From assembly GCA_050951465.1 (NCBI GenBank), contig JBMNJC010000005.1:1-64000 (forward strand): DNA of 64,000 nt, written 5' to 3'. Under the pieces are notes generated by a model. It saw nothing but the letters and a program-made list of their open reading frames with translations. It made no database searches and had not been told where the DNA came from. Both the position numbers and the translations under genes were made by a program. The stretch is from JAAZHD01 sp012510895. Lineage in GTDB: Bacteria > Bacillota > Clostridia > Caldicoprobacterales > DTU083. Shown here in pieces: positions 31,737 to 40,887 of this stretch. The stretch's first letter is position 1; each line of letters starts with the position of its first letter.

Positions 31737-32750
31737 ATGATGAACATCTATGTGGTAGCCAAAAGAGCCGGGGTTTCCATAGCTACCGTTTCCCGGGTTA
31801 TTAATAACAGCGGCAGTGTAAAGCCGGTCACCCGTCAGAAGGTGGAAGCTGCTTTAAAAGAACTGAATTACAGGCCCAACGCAATTGCAAGGAGTCTGGT
31901 TGTAAACGCAACCCAGACCATTGGGGTTTTGGCCAGCGATGTAAGAGACTCTTATCACGCAGCTGCCATTGCCGTATTGGAACAGGAATTCCGCAAATAC
32001 GGATACCATGTGATACTCTGCAACACAGGAGGAGAAAGGGAAAAAAGAACCAGATATTTAGGACTCCTGCTGGAAAAAAAGGTAGACGGCATGGTATTGG
32101 TGGGTTCTATTTTCAAGGAAAAGGACAGCAATGCCCATATTCTTGAGGCTTCTGACACGGTGCCGATTGTCATGTTAAACAGTCATCTGGAAGGGAAGAA
32201 TATTTTCTCCGTGGTATGCGATGATACGGAAGCAGTATCAAAGGTAGTGGAAAGTCTCGTTGAAAACGGGCACAAAAAAATAGCATATGTTTATGATGTG
32301 GACAGCTTCAGCGGACTGGCAAAGCTGGAAGGTTACAAAGCCGGCATGAAAAATGCGGGGCTTGAGATTCAGCCGGGCTGGATACTTAAGACGGCAAACG
32401 GGCTGGAAGGCGGAAAAGCAGCCGCAGAAAAGCTGATGGGAAATCACGGTGACTTAACAGCGGTTATTGCCAGTGAAGACATTTTAGCTGCGGGGGTTTT
32501 AAAAGGCCTTGCAGCAAAGGGCATACGAGTTCCCCATGATATGTCGGTTTTTGGATATAATAATTCGGTAATTGCCCGATGTACCACTCCGGAATTGTCC
32601 AGCGTTGATAATAAGGTTGATGTTCTTGCCAGGGAAGCAGCAAGCATGCTGTATCAGGTGCTTCAGGGCAATGAAGTCCCTCATCTTAACACCGTTATTG
32701 CAAGGCTGGTTTTCCGGGAAAGTGGGCCGGTTCCATGTATATACAAATGA
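31737..32750 (+). CDS. LacI-family transcriptional regulator
   Basis: A 337-residue sugar-responsive repressor. The N-terminal helix-turn-helix reads VVAKRAGVSIATVSRVINN and is followed by the hinge YRPNAIARSL. The periplasmic-binding-like effector domain follows (TIGVLASDVRDSYHAA, VDGMVLVGS, SVVCDDTEA, MSVFGYNNSVIARC, PELSSVDNK). The ATG at 31737 or the next codon follows GGTGG. It is the first gene of an apparent operon with a KDPG-type aldolase and a Gfo/Idh oxidoreductase, so the effector is probably a sugar acid or its derivative. Spacing to the aldolase is 13 bp. Confidence 0.93.
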   Translation: MMNIYVVAKRAGVSIATVSRVINNSGSVKPVTRQKVEAALKELNYRPNAIARSLVVNATQTIGVLASDVRDSYHAAAIAVLEQEFRKYGYHVILCNTGGEREKRTRYLGLLLEKKVDGMVLVGSIFKEKDSNAHILEASDTVPIVMLNSHLEGKNIFSVVCDDTEAVSKVVESLVENGHKKIAYVYDVDSFSGLAKLEGYKAGMKNAGLEIQPGWILKTANGLEGGKAAAEKLMGNHGDLTAVIASEDILAAGVLKGLAAKGIRVPHDMSVFGYNNSVIARCTTPELSSVDNKVDVLAREAASMLYQVLQGNEVPHLNTVIARLVFRESGPVPCIYK

Positions 32751-32763
32751 AGGAGAGATTTTC

Positions 32764-33411
32764 ATGGATAAGGAAAGCATCTTAAAACGCATCACTAACT
32801 GCGGTCTTGTAGCTGTAGTCCGGGCAGAATCAGCCCAGGAGGCAGTGAAGATTGCTGATGCTTGTGTAAAAGGCGGAGTAGCAGCCATAGAAATTACCTT
32901 TACGGTACCGGGAGCAGATCAGGTTATAAGAGAACTGAGTTCCGTCTATAAAGACGGAGAAATTCTCATAGGAGCCGGCACCGTAATGGATGCTGAAACA
33001 GCGAGAACAGCCATACTGGCCGGGGCACAATATGTGGTAAGCCCATATCTCAATGTGGAAATGGTTCAGTTATGCAACCGTTACAGGGTTCCCTGCATGC
33101 CCGGAGCCATGACAATCAAAGAAGTTGTTGAAGCAATGCAGGCCGGCGCTGATATTATCAAGATCTTCCCCGGGGAATTATTCGGGCCGAAGATCATAAA
33201 AGCCATTAAAGGCCCTATTCCCTATGCAAAACTAATGCCTACCGGCGGTGTTTCCCTGGACAACGTTGATGAATGGATCAATGCCGGGGCAGTGGCAGTT
33301 GGAGTAGGCAGCGCCCTGACCAAGGGAGCTAAAACCGGTGATTATGATTCCATTACAAAACTTGCAGTTCAATTTCTGGAAAAAATTAAAAAAGCGAGGG
33401 ATAGCAAATGA
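32764..33411 (+). CDS. eda: 2-dehydro-3-deoxyphosphogluconate/4-hydroxy-2-oxoglutarate aldolase
   Basis: A class I aldolase that splits KDPG to pyruvate and glyceraldehyde 3-phosphate, or related sugar-acid phosphates. I start at the ATG at 32764 after GAAGGAGAG; the longer frame from 32572 lies in the regulator gene. The 215-residue protein has VAVVRAESAQEAVKIADA, GGVAAIEITFTVPGA, IGAGTVMDAETA, GAQYVVSP, the Schiff-base Lys in ADIIKIFPGE, and MPTGGVSLDN. Its stop overlaps the oxidoreductase start by four bases (ATGA), so the two are translationally coupled. The pathway input (gluconate, glucuronate or galactonate) cannot be fixed because no kinase or dehydratase is adjacent. Confidence 0.93.
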   Translation: MDKESILKRITNCGLVAVVRAESAQEAVKIADACVKGGVAAIEITFTVPGADQVIRELSSVYKDGEILIGAGTVMDAETARTAILAGAQYVVSPYLNVEMVQLCNRYRVPCMPGAMTIKEVVEAMQAGADIIKIFPGELFGPKIIKAIKGPIPYAKLMPTGGVSLDNVDEWINAGAVAVGVGSALTKGAKTGDYDSITKLAVQFLEKIKKARDSK

Positions 33412-34469
33412 AAACATTGAATGTGGCAATTATCGGACAAGGACGTAGCGGAAGGGATATTCACGGAGCTCATTTTCGTACTGATGACAGGTTTAAAGTT
33501 GTTGCAGTTGTGGAGTCCCTGAAGGACCGCCGGGAACGGGCGGCCAGAGAGTTCGGCTGTGATACCTATGAAACCTATCAGGAGCTTTACAGCAGAACCG
33601 ACATCGATCTGGTGGTAAATGCATCTTACAGTTATCAACATGCCCCCATCACAATTGATTTATTGAATAATGGTTTCAACGTTCTTACAGAAAAGCCCTG
33701 CGCCAGGACAGCGCAGGATGTTCAGGACATGATAGATGCGGCAGAAAAGAATAATCGTGTTTTTGCTGTCTTTCAGCAATCACGTTTTGCACCTTACTTT
33801 GAAAAGGTGAAAAGTGTGCTGGATTCGGGAGTTCTGGGGAGAATCCTTCAGATCAGCATCAGATTCAACGGCTTTGCCCGCAGATGGGACTGGCAGTGCT
33901 GTCAGGACTTCTTAGGCGGCAGTCTTTACAATACCGGACCCCACCCCATGGATCAGGCGCTTCATCTATTGAATTATGACGGTATGCCCGATATCTTCTG
34001 CAAGATGGACAGGGCCAATACATTCGGTGATGCGGAAGACTATGTGAAAATTATTATGACCGCACCTGACCGCCCCCTTATAGATCTGGAAATCTCCTCT
34101 GCTGATGCATATTCAGACTATACATATAAAATACAGGGAACCAGGGGCACCCTGAAGGGCACCCAGACCCAAATTAAATGGAAGTATTTCAGTGAAAAGG
34201 AAGCGCCTAAGCAGACCCTGATTAAAACACCTCTGAAGAAAGAAGACGGACTTCCGGCTTATTGTTCGGAAAAACTTATCTGGACGGAAGAATCCTGGGA
34301 AACCGAAGGGCCAAGAACCTTTACCTATGCAGTAAGAAGCTTCTATGATAATCTTTACAATCATATATTAAACGGAGAACCCTTGATTGTTACTCCTCAG
34401 CAGGTAAAACAACAGATAGCTGTTATTGATAAATGCCATCAGATGAATCCTTTGGACAGATTTTGCTAA
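33408..34469 (+). CDS. Gfo/Idh/MocA family oxidoreductase
   Basis: An NAD(P)-dependent oxidoreductase of 353 residues. The Rossmann part has IIGQGRSGRDIHGAHF, NASYSYQHA, LTEKPCARTAQ, and the C-terminal alpha/beta domain has GGSLYNTGPHPMDQALHLL with the conserved His. It probably oxidises a sugar or sugar derivative. It overlaps the aldolase gene by four bases and belongs to the LacI-led operon. The L,D-transpeptidase gene follows after 25 bp and may be in the same transcript, though its function is unrelated. Confidence 0.87.
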   Translation: MKTLNVAIIGQGRSGRDIHGAHFRTDDRFKVVAVVESLKDRRERAAREFGCDTYETYQELYSRTDIDLVVNASYSYQHAPITIDLLNNGFNVLTEKPCARTAQDVQDMIDAAEKNNRVFAVFQQSRFAPYFEKVKSVLDSGVLGRILQISIRFNGFARRWDWQCCQDFLGGSLYNTGPHPMDQALHLLNYDGMPDIFCKMDRANTFGDAEDYVKIIMTAPDRPLIDLEISSADAYSDYTYKIQGTRGTLKGTQTQIKWKYFSEKEAPKQTLIKTPLKKEDGLPAYCSEKLIWTEESWETEGPRTFTYAVRSFYDNLYNHILNGEPLIVTPQQVKQQIAVIDKCHQMNPLDRFC

Positions 34470-34494
34470 TTTTATAAGGAGTGGGGTTGAATAA

Positions 34495-35985
34495 ATGGTG
34501 CTAAAAAAAGGCAGGTTGTTTACCGCCCTTGTTATGGTATTGTTAGTGGCGATAATGGCAGGATGCACTATAGGAAACCTGGCCGGAAGGGATGATACAG
34601 CTGACAGTGCCGCAGATAAAGAAACTTTGCCTGAGACAGCTTCGGAGCCCGGCGAAGTATTAGGTATTGAGGATACAGAAGCTGATTTGACGGAACCTGA
34701 CGGCCTGGATGAAGGGGATATAGTGCTTGTGGATGACCCATATGAAGATCCGGAGGAAACTGAGCTGATTCCTGAAGAAACGGAAGATCCGGAGGACTCC
34801 TCAAAGGATAAATCTCGGGAAGACACTGAAGCCAAACCCAGTGCCAGCCCTAAACCGGAATCCACCCTTCCCTATGAGATTGAGATTGACGTAACCAATC
34901 AGGTGATAACTGTATTTGGCAAAGATAAAGAAGGGAAGTACACTAAGGTGGTAAAACAGTTTATCTGCTCCACCGGCAGGGAGAATAAGACTCCGCTGGG
35001 CACATTCAAGCTGCAGGGAGACAGAAGCAGATGGGGTTATTTTACCAAGTTTAATACCTGGGCTCAGTACCTTGTCAGAATAAAAGGCCCCTATCTTTTC
35101 CATTCCATTCTCTTTGACGGGCCGGATGAAAGCACCATTAAGACAAGTACCTTAGAGGCCTTGGGAAGACCGGTATCTGCCGGCTGCATACGTTTAATGG
35201 TTCACGAAGCAAAATGGATTTATGATAATGTGAGAGCCGGGACAGTGGTCCGAATTGTACAAAAAGCAAAAAATTCGGCGCTGACCCAGCACGTAAGGGC
35301 CAAATCCCTCGGCAGGGCTTTGCCTGTATCCCTGCGTATTCCAGCTGCCGAATCCGGCATCATCAGAATCAGGGCAGGTGAAAGCCTGTCATTAAAAGGT
35401 CTTGTAAAATACACGGATAATAAGGAAAAGGAAGAATCGGGGGTCCAATTTTCCTTAAACAGCCAGGAATATGCAAAACTGGAAGGCAAGACCCTCGTGG
35501 GACTGAAACCCGGCAAAGCAGTGTTAACGGCACAGTTTGACAGTTTTACAGCCGTTGCAGAGGTGGAGATACTGCCCATGTTGGTACAAAGCGTCAAACT
35601 TGATAAGAGCAAATTGGAACTGGAGATTGGGGGAGAATATAAGCTTACAGCAAGCGTCAATCCGTCAAATGCAACCAATAAAAAGGTTTTGTGGTCTTCT
35701 TCCGACAGCAGGGTTGCCACGGTTGATAATGACGGCAGGGTTAAGGCCAAGGCTGAAGGAACTGTTCAAATAACAGTAACAACAGAAGACGGCGGCAAGA
35801 CAGCTGTTTGTACCGTTAAGGTAGTCAAACCGGCGCCGACTCCGACGCCTGAACCATCAGATGAACCTACACCCGGGCCGACTGAAGAGCCGACTCCCGA
35901 TCCTACACAGGAACCTACTCAGGAACCGACGTCCGATCCCACACAGGAACCTACTGAGGCACCCACGTCGGAGCCTGCACCTTAA
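34495..35985 (+). CDS. L,D-transpeptidase lipoprotein with BIG2 domain and Pro/Thr tail
   Basis: A predicted lipoprotein of 496 residues that could cross-link peptidoglycan. The signal peptide ends with VLLVAIMAGC, a lipobox with Cys22 or so. An acidic low-complexity linker (about residues 30-115) follows. The YkuD catalytic domain spans about residues 120-260: TPLGTFKLQGD, LFHSILFDGP (catalytic His) and SAGCIRLMVHEA (catalytic Cys). A second BIG2-type immunoglobulin domain covers about 360-445 (VKLDKSKLELEIGGEYKL, WSSSDSRVATVDNDG). The end is a Pro-Thr-Glu repeat tail of about 50 residues. The architecture fits attachment at the membrane with a long, disordered reach. The terminator at 36011-36048 follows. 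Confidence 0.88.
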   Translation: MVLKKGRLFTALVMVLLVAIMAGCTIGNLAGRDDTADSAADKETLPETASEPGEVLGIEDTEADLTEPDGLDEGDIVLVDDPYEDPEETELIPEETEDPEDSSKDKSREDTEAKPSASPKPESTLPYEIEIDVTNQVITVFGKDKEGKYTKVVKQFICSTGRENKTPLGTFKLQGDRSRWGYFTKFNTWAQYLVRIKGPYLFHSILFDGPDESTIKTSTLEALGRPVSAGCIRLMVHEAKWIYDNVRAGTVVRIVQKAKNSALTQHVRAKSLGRALPVSLRIPAAESGIIRIRAGESLSLKGLVKYTDNKEKEESGVQFSLNSQEYAKLEGKTLVGLKPGKAVLTAQFDSFTAVAEVEILPMLVQSVKLDKSKLELEIGGEYKLTASVNPSNATNKKVLWSSSDSRVATVDNDGRVKAKAEGTVQITVTTEDGGKTAVCTVKVVKPAPTPTPEPSDEPTPGPTEEPTPDPTQEPTQEPTSDPTQEPTEAPTSEPAP

Positions 35986-36010
35986 TCGATTTAACTTAAG
36001 TTGTATTATG

Positions 36011-36048
36011 ACCGCCGGTAAGACGGATACATTCTGCCGGCGGTTTTT
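36011..36048 (+). terminator. terminator of the L,D-transpeptidase gene
   Basis: ACCGCCGG and CCGGCGGT form an 8-bp stem around a long loop, followed by TTTTTTG. Confidence 0.82.
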
Positions 36049-36227
36049 TGTGTTTTTTCTTTCATTTCTTTTTTCGTCGATGACGGACCTACATTGTTAA
36101 ACTATTGACATAGTTACATGTTTTATCATACACTATATTTATATAACTATATATTTATATATTTGTTCAGATGATAAATGATGTGATTTTTTCTGAGATA
36201 TTTGTAACAATAACGCAAAATTTGTGA

Positions 36228-36233
36228 TATAAT
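36228..36233 (+). promoter_or_regulatory. -10 element of a probable pckG promoter
   Basis: TGA followed by a perfect TATAAT. Its -35 region (TTGTAA, 20 bp upstream) is weak. The leader to pckG would be about 155 nt. Confidence 0.4.
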
Positions 36234-36395
36234 ATAAGATAGGTTTATTTTTGCATGTGTTCGACACGTTCTCTTAACAATTAAGGATGCAAAACTAACC
36301 GTTATATTATATTTGCCTGGATGTTTTTAATGTATAATTTAGATTTGCATTAAAACTCTTATATCTAAAACTAAAGAAAGTGGTGAGAGAGTATT

Positions 36396-38198
36396 ATGAC
36401 CAAGCACAAAGAGTTACTGGCATGGGTTAATGAAGTAGCTGACCTGTGCAAGCCGGACAAGATTCACTGGTGTGACGGTTCCCAGGAAGAAAATGATTGT
36501 CTTTTCCAGGAGATGGTTGATTCCGGAATGGCGATTAAGCTTAATCAGGAAAAGAGGCCGGGATGCTATCTGTTCCGCAGCCATCCTTCTGATGTTGCCC
36601 GTGTTGAAGAAAGGACTTTTATTGCTTCAAAACGTAAGGAAGACGCAGGCCCGACCAATAACTGGGTTGATCCTGATGAACTTAAGAAAACTATGCTGGA
36701 ATTATACAAGGGCTGCATGAAGGGCAGAACCATGTATGTTATTCCATTTTCCATGGGTCCTATTGGTTCGCCCATTTCAAAAATAGGTGTTGAAATTACC
36801 GACAGTCCTTATGTTGTTGTTAATATGCGCATTATGACCCGAATGGGCAGTGCTGTTCTGGATGTATTGGGAGAAGACGGCGAATTTGTAAAATGCCTGC
36901 ATTCAGTAGGAGCACCTCTGGAAGAGGGTCAGGAAGATTCCACATGGCCCTGTGCACCTATGGAGCAGAAATACATAAGCCATTTCCCTGAAGATAAGAT
37001 GATTTGGTCTTATGGCTCCGGTTACGGCGGAAATGCACTGTTAGGCAAGAAATGCTTTGCCCTCCGCATAGCGTCCGTACAGGCTCGTGAAGAAGGCTGG
37101 CTGGCCGAGCATATGCTGATTCTTGGCCTGACCGATCCCAATGGCAACAAAAAGTATATTACAGGTGCATTCCCGAGTGCCTGCGGCAAAACCAATCTGG
37201 CTATGCTGATTCCCACAATTCCCGGCTGGAAAGTTGAAACCATCGGCGATGACATTGCCTGGATGAAATTCGGCGAAGACGGACGTCTGTATGCCATCAA
37301 TCCGGAAGCCGGTTTCTTTGGTGTAGCTCCGGGTACATCCATGAATTCCAACCCCAATGCTATGCTCACGATACAGAAGAACACTATATTCACCAATGTA
37401 GCTCTGACTGATGACGGTGATGTATGGTGGGAAGGCATCGGAACCGAGCCCCCGGATCATCTGATTGACTGGCAGGGCAACGACTGGACACCGGGTTGCG
37501 GCAGACCTGCAGCTCATCCAAATGCACGTTTTACAGCACCTGCAAGCCAATGCCCTGCAATAGCTCCTGAATGGGAAGACCCGAACGGCGTGCCGATTTC
37601 TGCTATCCTGGTAGGCGGACGTCGTCCTACAACTGTACCTCTGGTACACGAAAGTTTCGATTGGAATCATGGTATTTTTATGGGCTCCATAATGGGTTCT
37701 GAAATTACTGCTGCTGCAATTTCCGACAAAATAGGTCAGGTTCGTCGTGATCCCTTTGCAATGCTGCCCTTCTGCGGCTACCACATCAGCGATTATCTGC
37801 AGCACTGGCTGGATATCGGAACAAAATCAGATTCTGACAAGCTGCCCAGATTGTACTATGTAAACTGGTTCCGCAAGGATAAGGACGGAAAATGGCTGTG
37901 GCCCGGTTTCGGTGAAAACAGCCGTGTTCTGAAATGGATAGTTGAAAGGGTATCCGGTGACGGCAAGGCAGTAGAAACTCCCATAGGGAATATGCCTACT
38001 CCTGATGCCATTGACACTGAAGGACTGGATGTCAGCGTAGAAGATATGAAAGAGCTGACCACTGTTCATAAAGATGAATGGCTTAATGAAGTTGCTTCCA
38101 TTAGGAAATACTATGAAACCCTGGAAGAAAAACTTCCGGATGAATTGATTAAGCAGCTTGATGCACTGGAAGAGAGACTTAAGGAATGGAAGGAGTAA
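36396..38198 (+). CDS. pckG: phosphoenolpyruvate carboxykinase (GTP)
   Basis: Catalyses oxaloacetate + GTP = phosphoenolpyruvate + CO2 + GDP. The 600-residue length is typical of the GTP-dependent family, unlike the shorter ATP enzyme. The kinase-1a loop reads FPSACGKTNLAM with the mobile Cys, the kinase-2/metal segment reads IGDDIAWM, and GRPAAHPNARF and PLVHESFDW are further family landmarks. In clostridia it often works in the carboxylating direction, feeding succinate or oxaloacetate. It is a single-gene unit with a long leader and a downstream hairpin and terminator (38197-38280). The start follows GTGGTGAGAGAG. Confidence 0.97.
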   Translation: MTKHKELLAWVNEVADLCKPDKIHWCDGSQEENDCLFQEMVDSGMAIKLNQEKRPGCYLFRSHPSDVARVEERTFIASKRKEDAGPTNNWVDPDELKKTMLELYKGCMKGRTMYVIPFSMGPIGSPISKIGVEITDSPYVVVNMRIMTRMGSAVLDVLGEDGEFVKCLHSVGAPLEEGQEDSTWPCAPMEQKYISHFPEDKMIWSYGSGYGGNALLGKKCFALRIASVQAREEGWLAEHMLILGLTDPNGNKKYITGAFPSACGKTNLAMLIPTIPGWKVETIGDDIAWMKFGEDGRLYAINPEAGFFGVAPGTSMNSNPNAMLTIQKNTIFTNVALTDDGDVWWEGIGTEPPDHLIDWQGNDWTPGCGRPAAHPNARFTAPASQCPAIAPEWEDPNGVPISAILVGGRRPTTVPLVHESFDWNHGIFMGSIMGSEITAAAISDKIGQVRRDPFAMLPFCGYHISDYLQHWLDIGTKSDSDKLPRLYYVNWFRKDKDGKWLWPGFGENSRVLKWIVERVSGDGKAVETPIGNMPTPDAIDTEGLDVSVEDMKELTTVHKDEWLNEVASIRKYYETLEEKLPDELIKQLDALEERLKEWKE

Positions 38199-38221
38199 TT
38201 ATAACCAATCCGGTTATAATT
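38197..38221. repeat. 10-bp inverted repeat overlapping the pckG stop
   Basis: AATTATAACC and GGTTATAATT are exact reverse complements around AATCC. The left arm includes the last two bases of the stop codon. With no T-run it may stabilise the mRNA end instead of terminating. Confidence 0.6.
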
Positions 38222-38241
38222 ATACCTGACTAAGCACATAT

Positions 38242-38280
38242 AAACCCTCGGTTTGTGAGTAAACGGATCGGGGGTTTTTA
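38242..38280 (+). terminator. pckG terminator
   Basis: AAACCCTCG pairs imperfectly with CGGGGGTTT around a loop, followed by T residues. A second hairpin (38197-38221) lies just before it. Confidence 0.7.
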
Positions 38281-38307
38281 CTTAAGCATACTTTGTTTTG
38301 ACGGCTA

Positions 38308-38337
38308 TTGATTTATTCTGCGGTTTTTTGATATAAT
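38308..38337 (+). promoter_or_regulatory. promoter of leuS
   Basis: TTGATT and a perfect TATAAT are separated by 18 bp, with TGA before the -10 (extended form). The leader of about 75 nt has no T-box motif. Confidence 0.65.
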
Positions 38338-38420
38338 GAGTAACAATTGTCAGCATTATTCTGCTTTAGCTGGATTTAGCCAGAATCAATAAGAGTTTTC
38401 AGGAGAAGAGGAAGTGTAAA

Positions 38421-40829
38421 ATGAAAGACTATAATCCACAAGAAATTGAAAAGAAATGGCAGAGAATATGGGAAGAAGAAGGCGCATTTTGTGCCGGAGA
38501 TGATATGACAAAGCCCAAGTACTATGCCTTGATCGAATTTCCATACCCTTCCGGACAAGGGCTCCACGTTGGTCATCCCAGACCCTATACCGCACTTGAC
38601 ATAGTGGCAAGGAAACGCAGAATGCAGGGTTATAACGTATTATTTCCCATTGGATGGGATGCCTTCGGCCTGCCTACCGAAAACTATGCGATTCAAAATA
38701 AAATTCATCCCAGAATAGTAACGGAAAGAAATATAGCACACTTTAAGAAGCAGTTAAAATCCCTGGGCTTTTCCTTTGACTGGTCCCGGGAGGTTAATAC
38801 TACGGATCCTGAATACTATAAATGGACCCAATGGATTTTCTTAAAATTATTTGAAAAAGGACTGGCTTATAAAAAAGAAGCTTCCATAAATTGGTGCACT
38901 TCCTGCAAGGTAGGACTGGCCAACGAAGAAGTGGTTAACGGAACCTGTGAACGCTGCCACAGCGAGGTTGTCCGCAAGGTAAAAAATCAGTGGATGCTGA
39001 AAATTACCGAGTATGCAGAAAGACTGCTGAATGATCTTGATGAAGTGGACTTTATCGAGCGGGTAAAGATTCAGCAGAGAAACTGGATAGGCCGTTCCAC
39101 AGGTGCCGAGGTGGACTTTGAAGTTGACGGCGGCAGCATGTTGCGGGTTTTCACTACCAGGCCGGACACGCTTTTCGGCGCTACATATATGGTCATAGCT
39201 CCTGAGCATCCTCTTTTGGAAGAGCAGAAAGACCTGATTACCAATATGGATGAGCTTTTAGCCTACCGGGAGCAGGCCAATAAGAAATCCGACTTTGAGC
39301 GTACGGAACTGGCTAAAGAAAAGACCGGTGTTGAAATTAAGGGAATCAAGGCTGTAAATCCTGCCAACAACAAAAAAATTCCAATTTTCGTTTCTGACTA
39401 TGTATTAATGACATACGGAACAGGAGCCATTATGGCAGTTCCCGGTCACGACACCAGGGACTGGGAGTTTGCAAAAGCTTTTAATCTTCCCATTGTGGAA
39501 GTTGTTGCCGGCGGGAATATAGAAGAAGAAGCCTATACGGATATAGAAAAAGGAGTACTGGTTAATTCCGGTTTCCTGAACGGCATGCAGGTAAGTGAAG
39601 CCATAGATGCCATGATAAAATGGCTGGAGGAAAAAGGAATAGGAAGGGCCAAGGTAAACTATAAGCTGAGAGACTGGGTATTTTCCCGTCAAAGGTATTG
39701 GGGAGAGCCGATTCCCCTGGTTGACTGTCCCTCCTGCGGCTGGGTCCCGATTCCGGAATCCGAATTACCCCTCTTGCTGCCTGAAATTGAAAGCTATGAA
39801 CCAACTGATACCGGGGAATCACCCCTGGCCAATATTACAGAGTGGGTAAACACCACCTGTCCCAAGTGCGGAGGTCCTGCTAAGAGGGAAACAGATACCA
39901 TGCCCCAATGGGCCGGTTCATCCTGGTACTTCCTGAGATATGTGGATCCTCACAACAAGGAAGCTTTTGCCGACAGGAATAAACTGGAATACTGGCTGCC
40001 GGTGGATTGGTACAACGGCGGTATGGAACATACCACCCTGCATCTTTTATACTCCCGCTTCTGGCATAAGTTCCTGTATGATATCGGCGCAGTCCCGACA
40101 CCGGAGCCTTACAAGAAGCGCACCTCCCACGGCATGATACTGGGAGAGAATAATGAAAAGATGTCCAAGTCCAGGGGAAACGTGATCAATCCTGACGACA
40201 TCGTTGAAGAATATGGTGCAGATACCCTGAGGCTTTATGAAATGTTTATCGGTGACTTTGAAAGAAGCGTTCCCTGGTCAACCAATGGCGTGAAGGGATG
40301 CAGGCGCTTTTTGGACCGGGTTTGGAGACTTCAGGAACTTCTGACGGATGAGGAAAAGATTTCTCCTCAGTTTGAAGCTGCCATTCATAAGACCATCAAA
40401 AAGGTCAGTGAAGACTATGAGAACTTAAAATACAATACGGCCATAGCTGCCATGATGTCCCTGGTAAACGACTTTTATTCCTCAGGCAGAGTCAGCAAAG
40501 GGGATATGAAAATTCTGCTTATACTGCTTAATCCTGTTGCTCCCCATATTACGGAAGAATTGTGGTCTGTAATAGACAGTGAGTCCCGTTTGATTCACCA
40601 GTCATGGCCTAAATGGGATGAATCTAAAATAAAAGAGGATATGGCGGAAATTGCGGTACAGGTTAACGGCAAGGTACGGGGCAGACTGGTGCTTCCTGTT
40701 GATGCAAGTCAGGAAGAGGCCAAGGAAACTGCCTTGAAAGATGAGAAAATAGCTGGCTTCTTTGAAGGAAAAAGCATTATTAAGGTCATCTATGTGCCGG
40801 GACGTATTCTGAATATAGTTGTTAAGTAA
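38421..40829 (+). CDS. leuS: leucyl-tRNA synthetase
   Basis: Charges tRNA-Leu. The 802-residue class I enzyme has the HIGH-type motif HVGHP (YPSGQGLHVGHP), KMSKS in NEKMSKSRGNVINPDD, the editing (CP1) domain with TRPDTLFGATYMVIAPEHP, and Cys pairs for zinc (CTSCKVGLA, CERC, CPSCGW, CPKCGG). The final LeuS-specific domain VAVQVNGKVRGR is present. Length is normal. It is preceded by its own promoter and, unlike many clostridial aminoacyl-tRNA synthetase genes, has no visible T-box. Confidence 0.98.
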   Translation: MKDYNPQEIEKKWQRIWEEEGAFCAGDDMTKPKYYALIEFPYPSGQGLHVGHPRPYTALDIVARKRRMQGYNVLFPIGWDAFGLPTENYAIQNKIHPRIVTERNIAHFKKQLKSLGFSFDWSREVNTTDPEYYKWTQWIFLKLFEKGLAYKKEASINWCTSCKVGLANEEVVNGTCERCHSEVVRKVKNQWMLKITEYAERLLNDLDEVDFIERVKIQQRNWIGRSTGAEVDFEVDGGSMLRVFTTRPDTLFGATYMVIAPEHPLLEEQKDLITNMDELLAYREQANKKSDFERTELAKEKTGVEIKGIKAVNPANNKKIPIFVSDYVLMTYGTGAIMAVPGHDTRDWEFAKAFNLPIVEVVAGGNIEEEAYTDIEKGVLVNSGFLNGMQVSEAIDAMIKWLEEKGIGRAKVNYKLRDWVFSRQRYWGEPIPLVDCPSCGWVPIPESELPLLLPEIESYEPTDTGESPLANITEWVNTTCPKCGGPAKRETDTMPQWAGSSWYFLRYVDPHNKEAFADRNKLEYWLPVDWYNGGMEHTTLHLLYSRFWHKFLYDIGAVPTPEPYKKRTSHGMILGENNEKMSKSRGNVINPDDIVEEYGADTLRLYEMFIGDFERSVPWSTNGVKGCRRFLDRVWRLQELLTDEEKISPQFEAAIHKTIKKVSEDYENLKYNTAIAAMMSLVNDFYSSGRVSKGDMKILLILLNPVAPHITEELWSVIDSESRLIHQSWPKWDESKIKEDMAEIAVQVNGKVRGRLVLPVDASQEEAKETALKDEKIAGFFEGKSIIKVIYVPGRILNIVVK

Positions 40830-40887
40830 CGGAAACCAATGAATCGAAAACTAAAGCATCTTAGATCATAAATGACGGAGTGATAAA

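Larger units (their letters stand above)
35986..36395. other. intergenic region upstream of pckG
   Basis: There are 410 bases without a gene. The stretch holds the terminator of the L,D-transpeptidase gene (36011-36048), a possible promoter TTGACA-18-TACACT (36105-36134), a very AT-rich run around 36125-36170, and a clear TATAAT at 36228-36233 with no strong -35. Both promoters would leave leaders of about 155-260 nt before pckG. I see no recognisable riboswitch. Confidence 0.5.

Noticed and set aside
37041..37805. Minus-strand frame of 254 codons inside pckG
   Set aside because: Long antisense frames arise from codon bias in strongly coding regions; no motif or ribosome site supports it.
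38281..38420. T-box in front of leuS
   Set aside because: No AGGGTGGNACCGCG-type sequence, no terminator hairpin and too short a leader.
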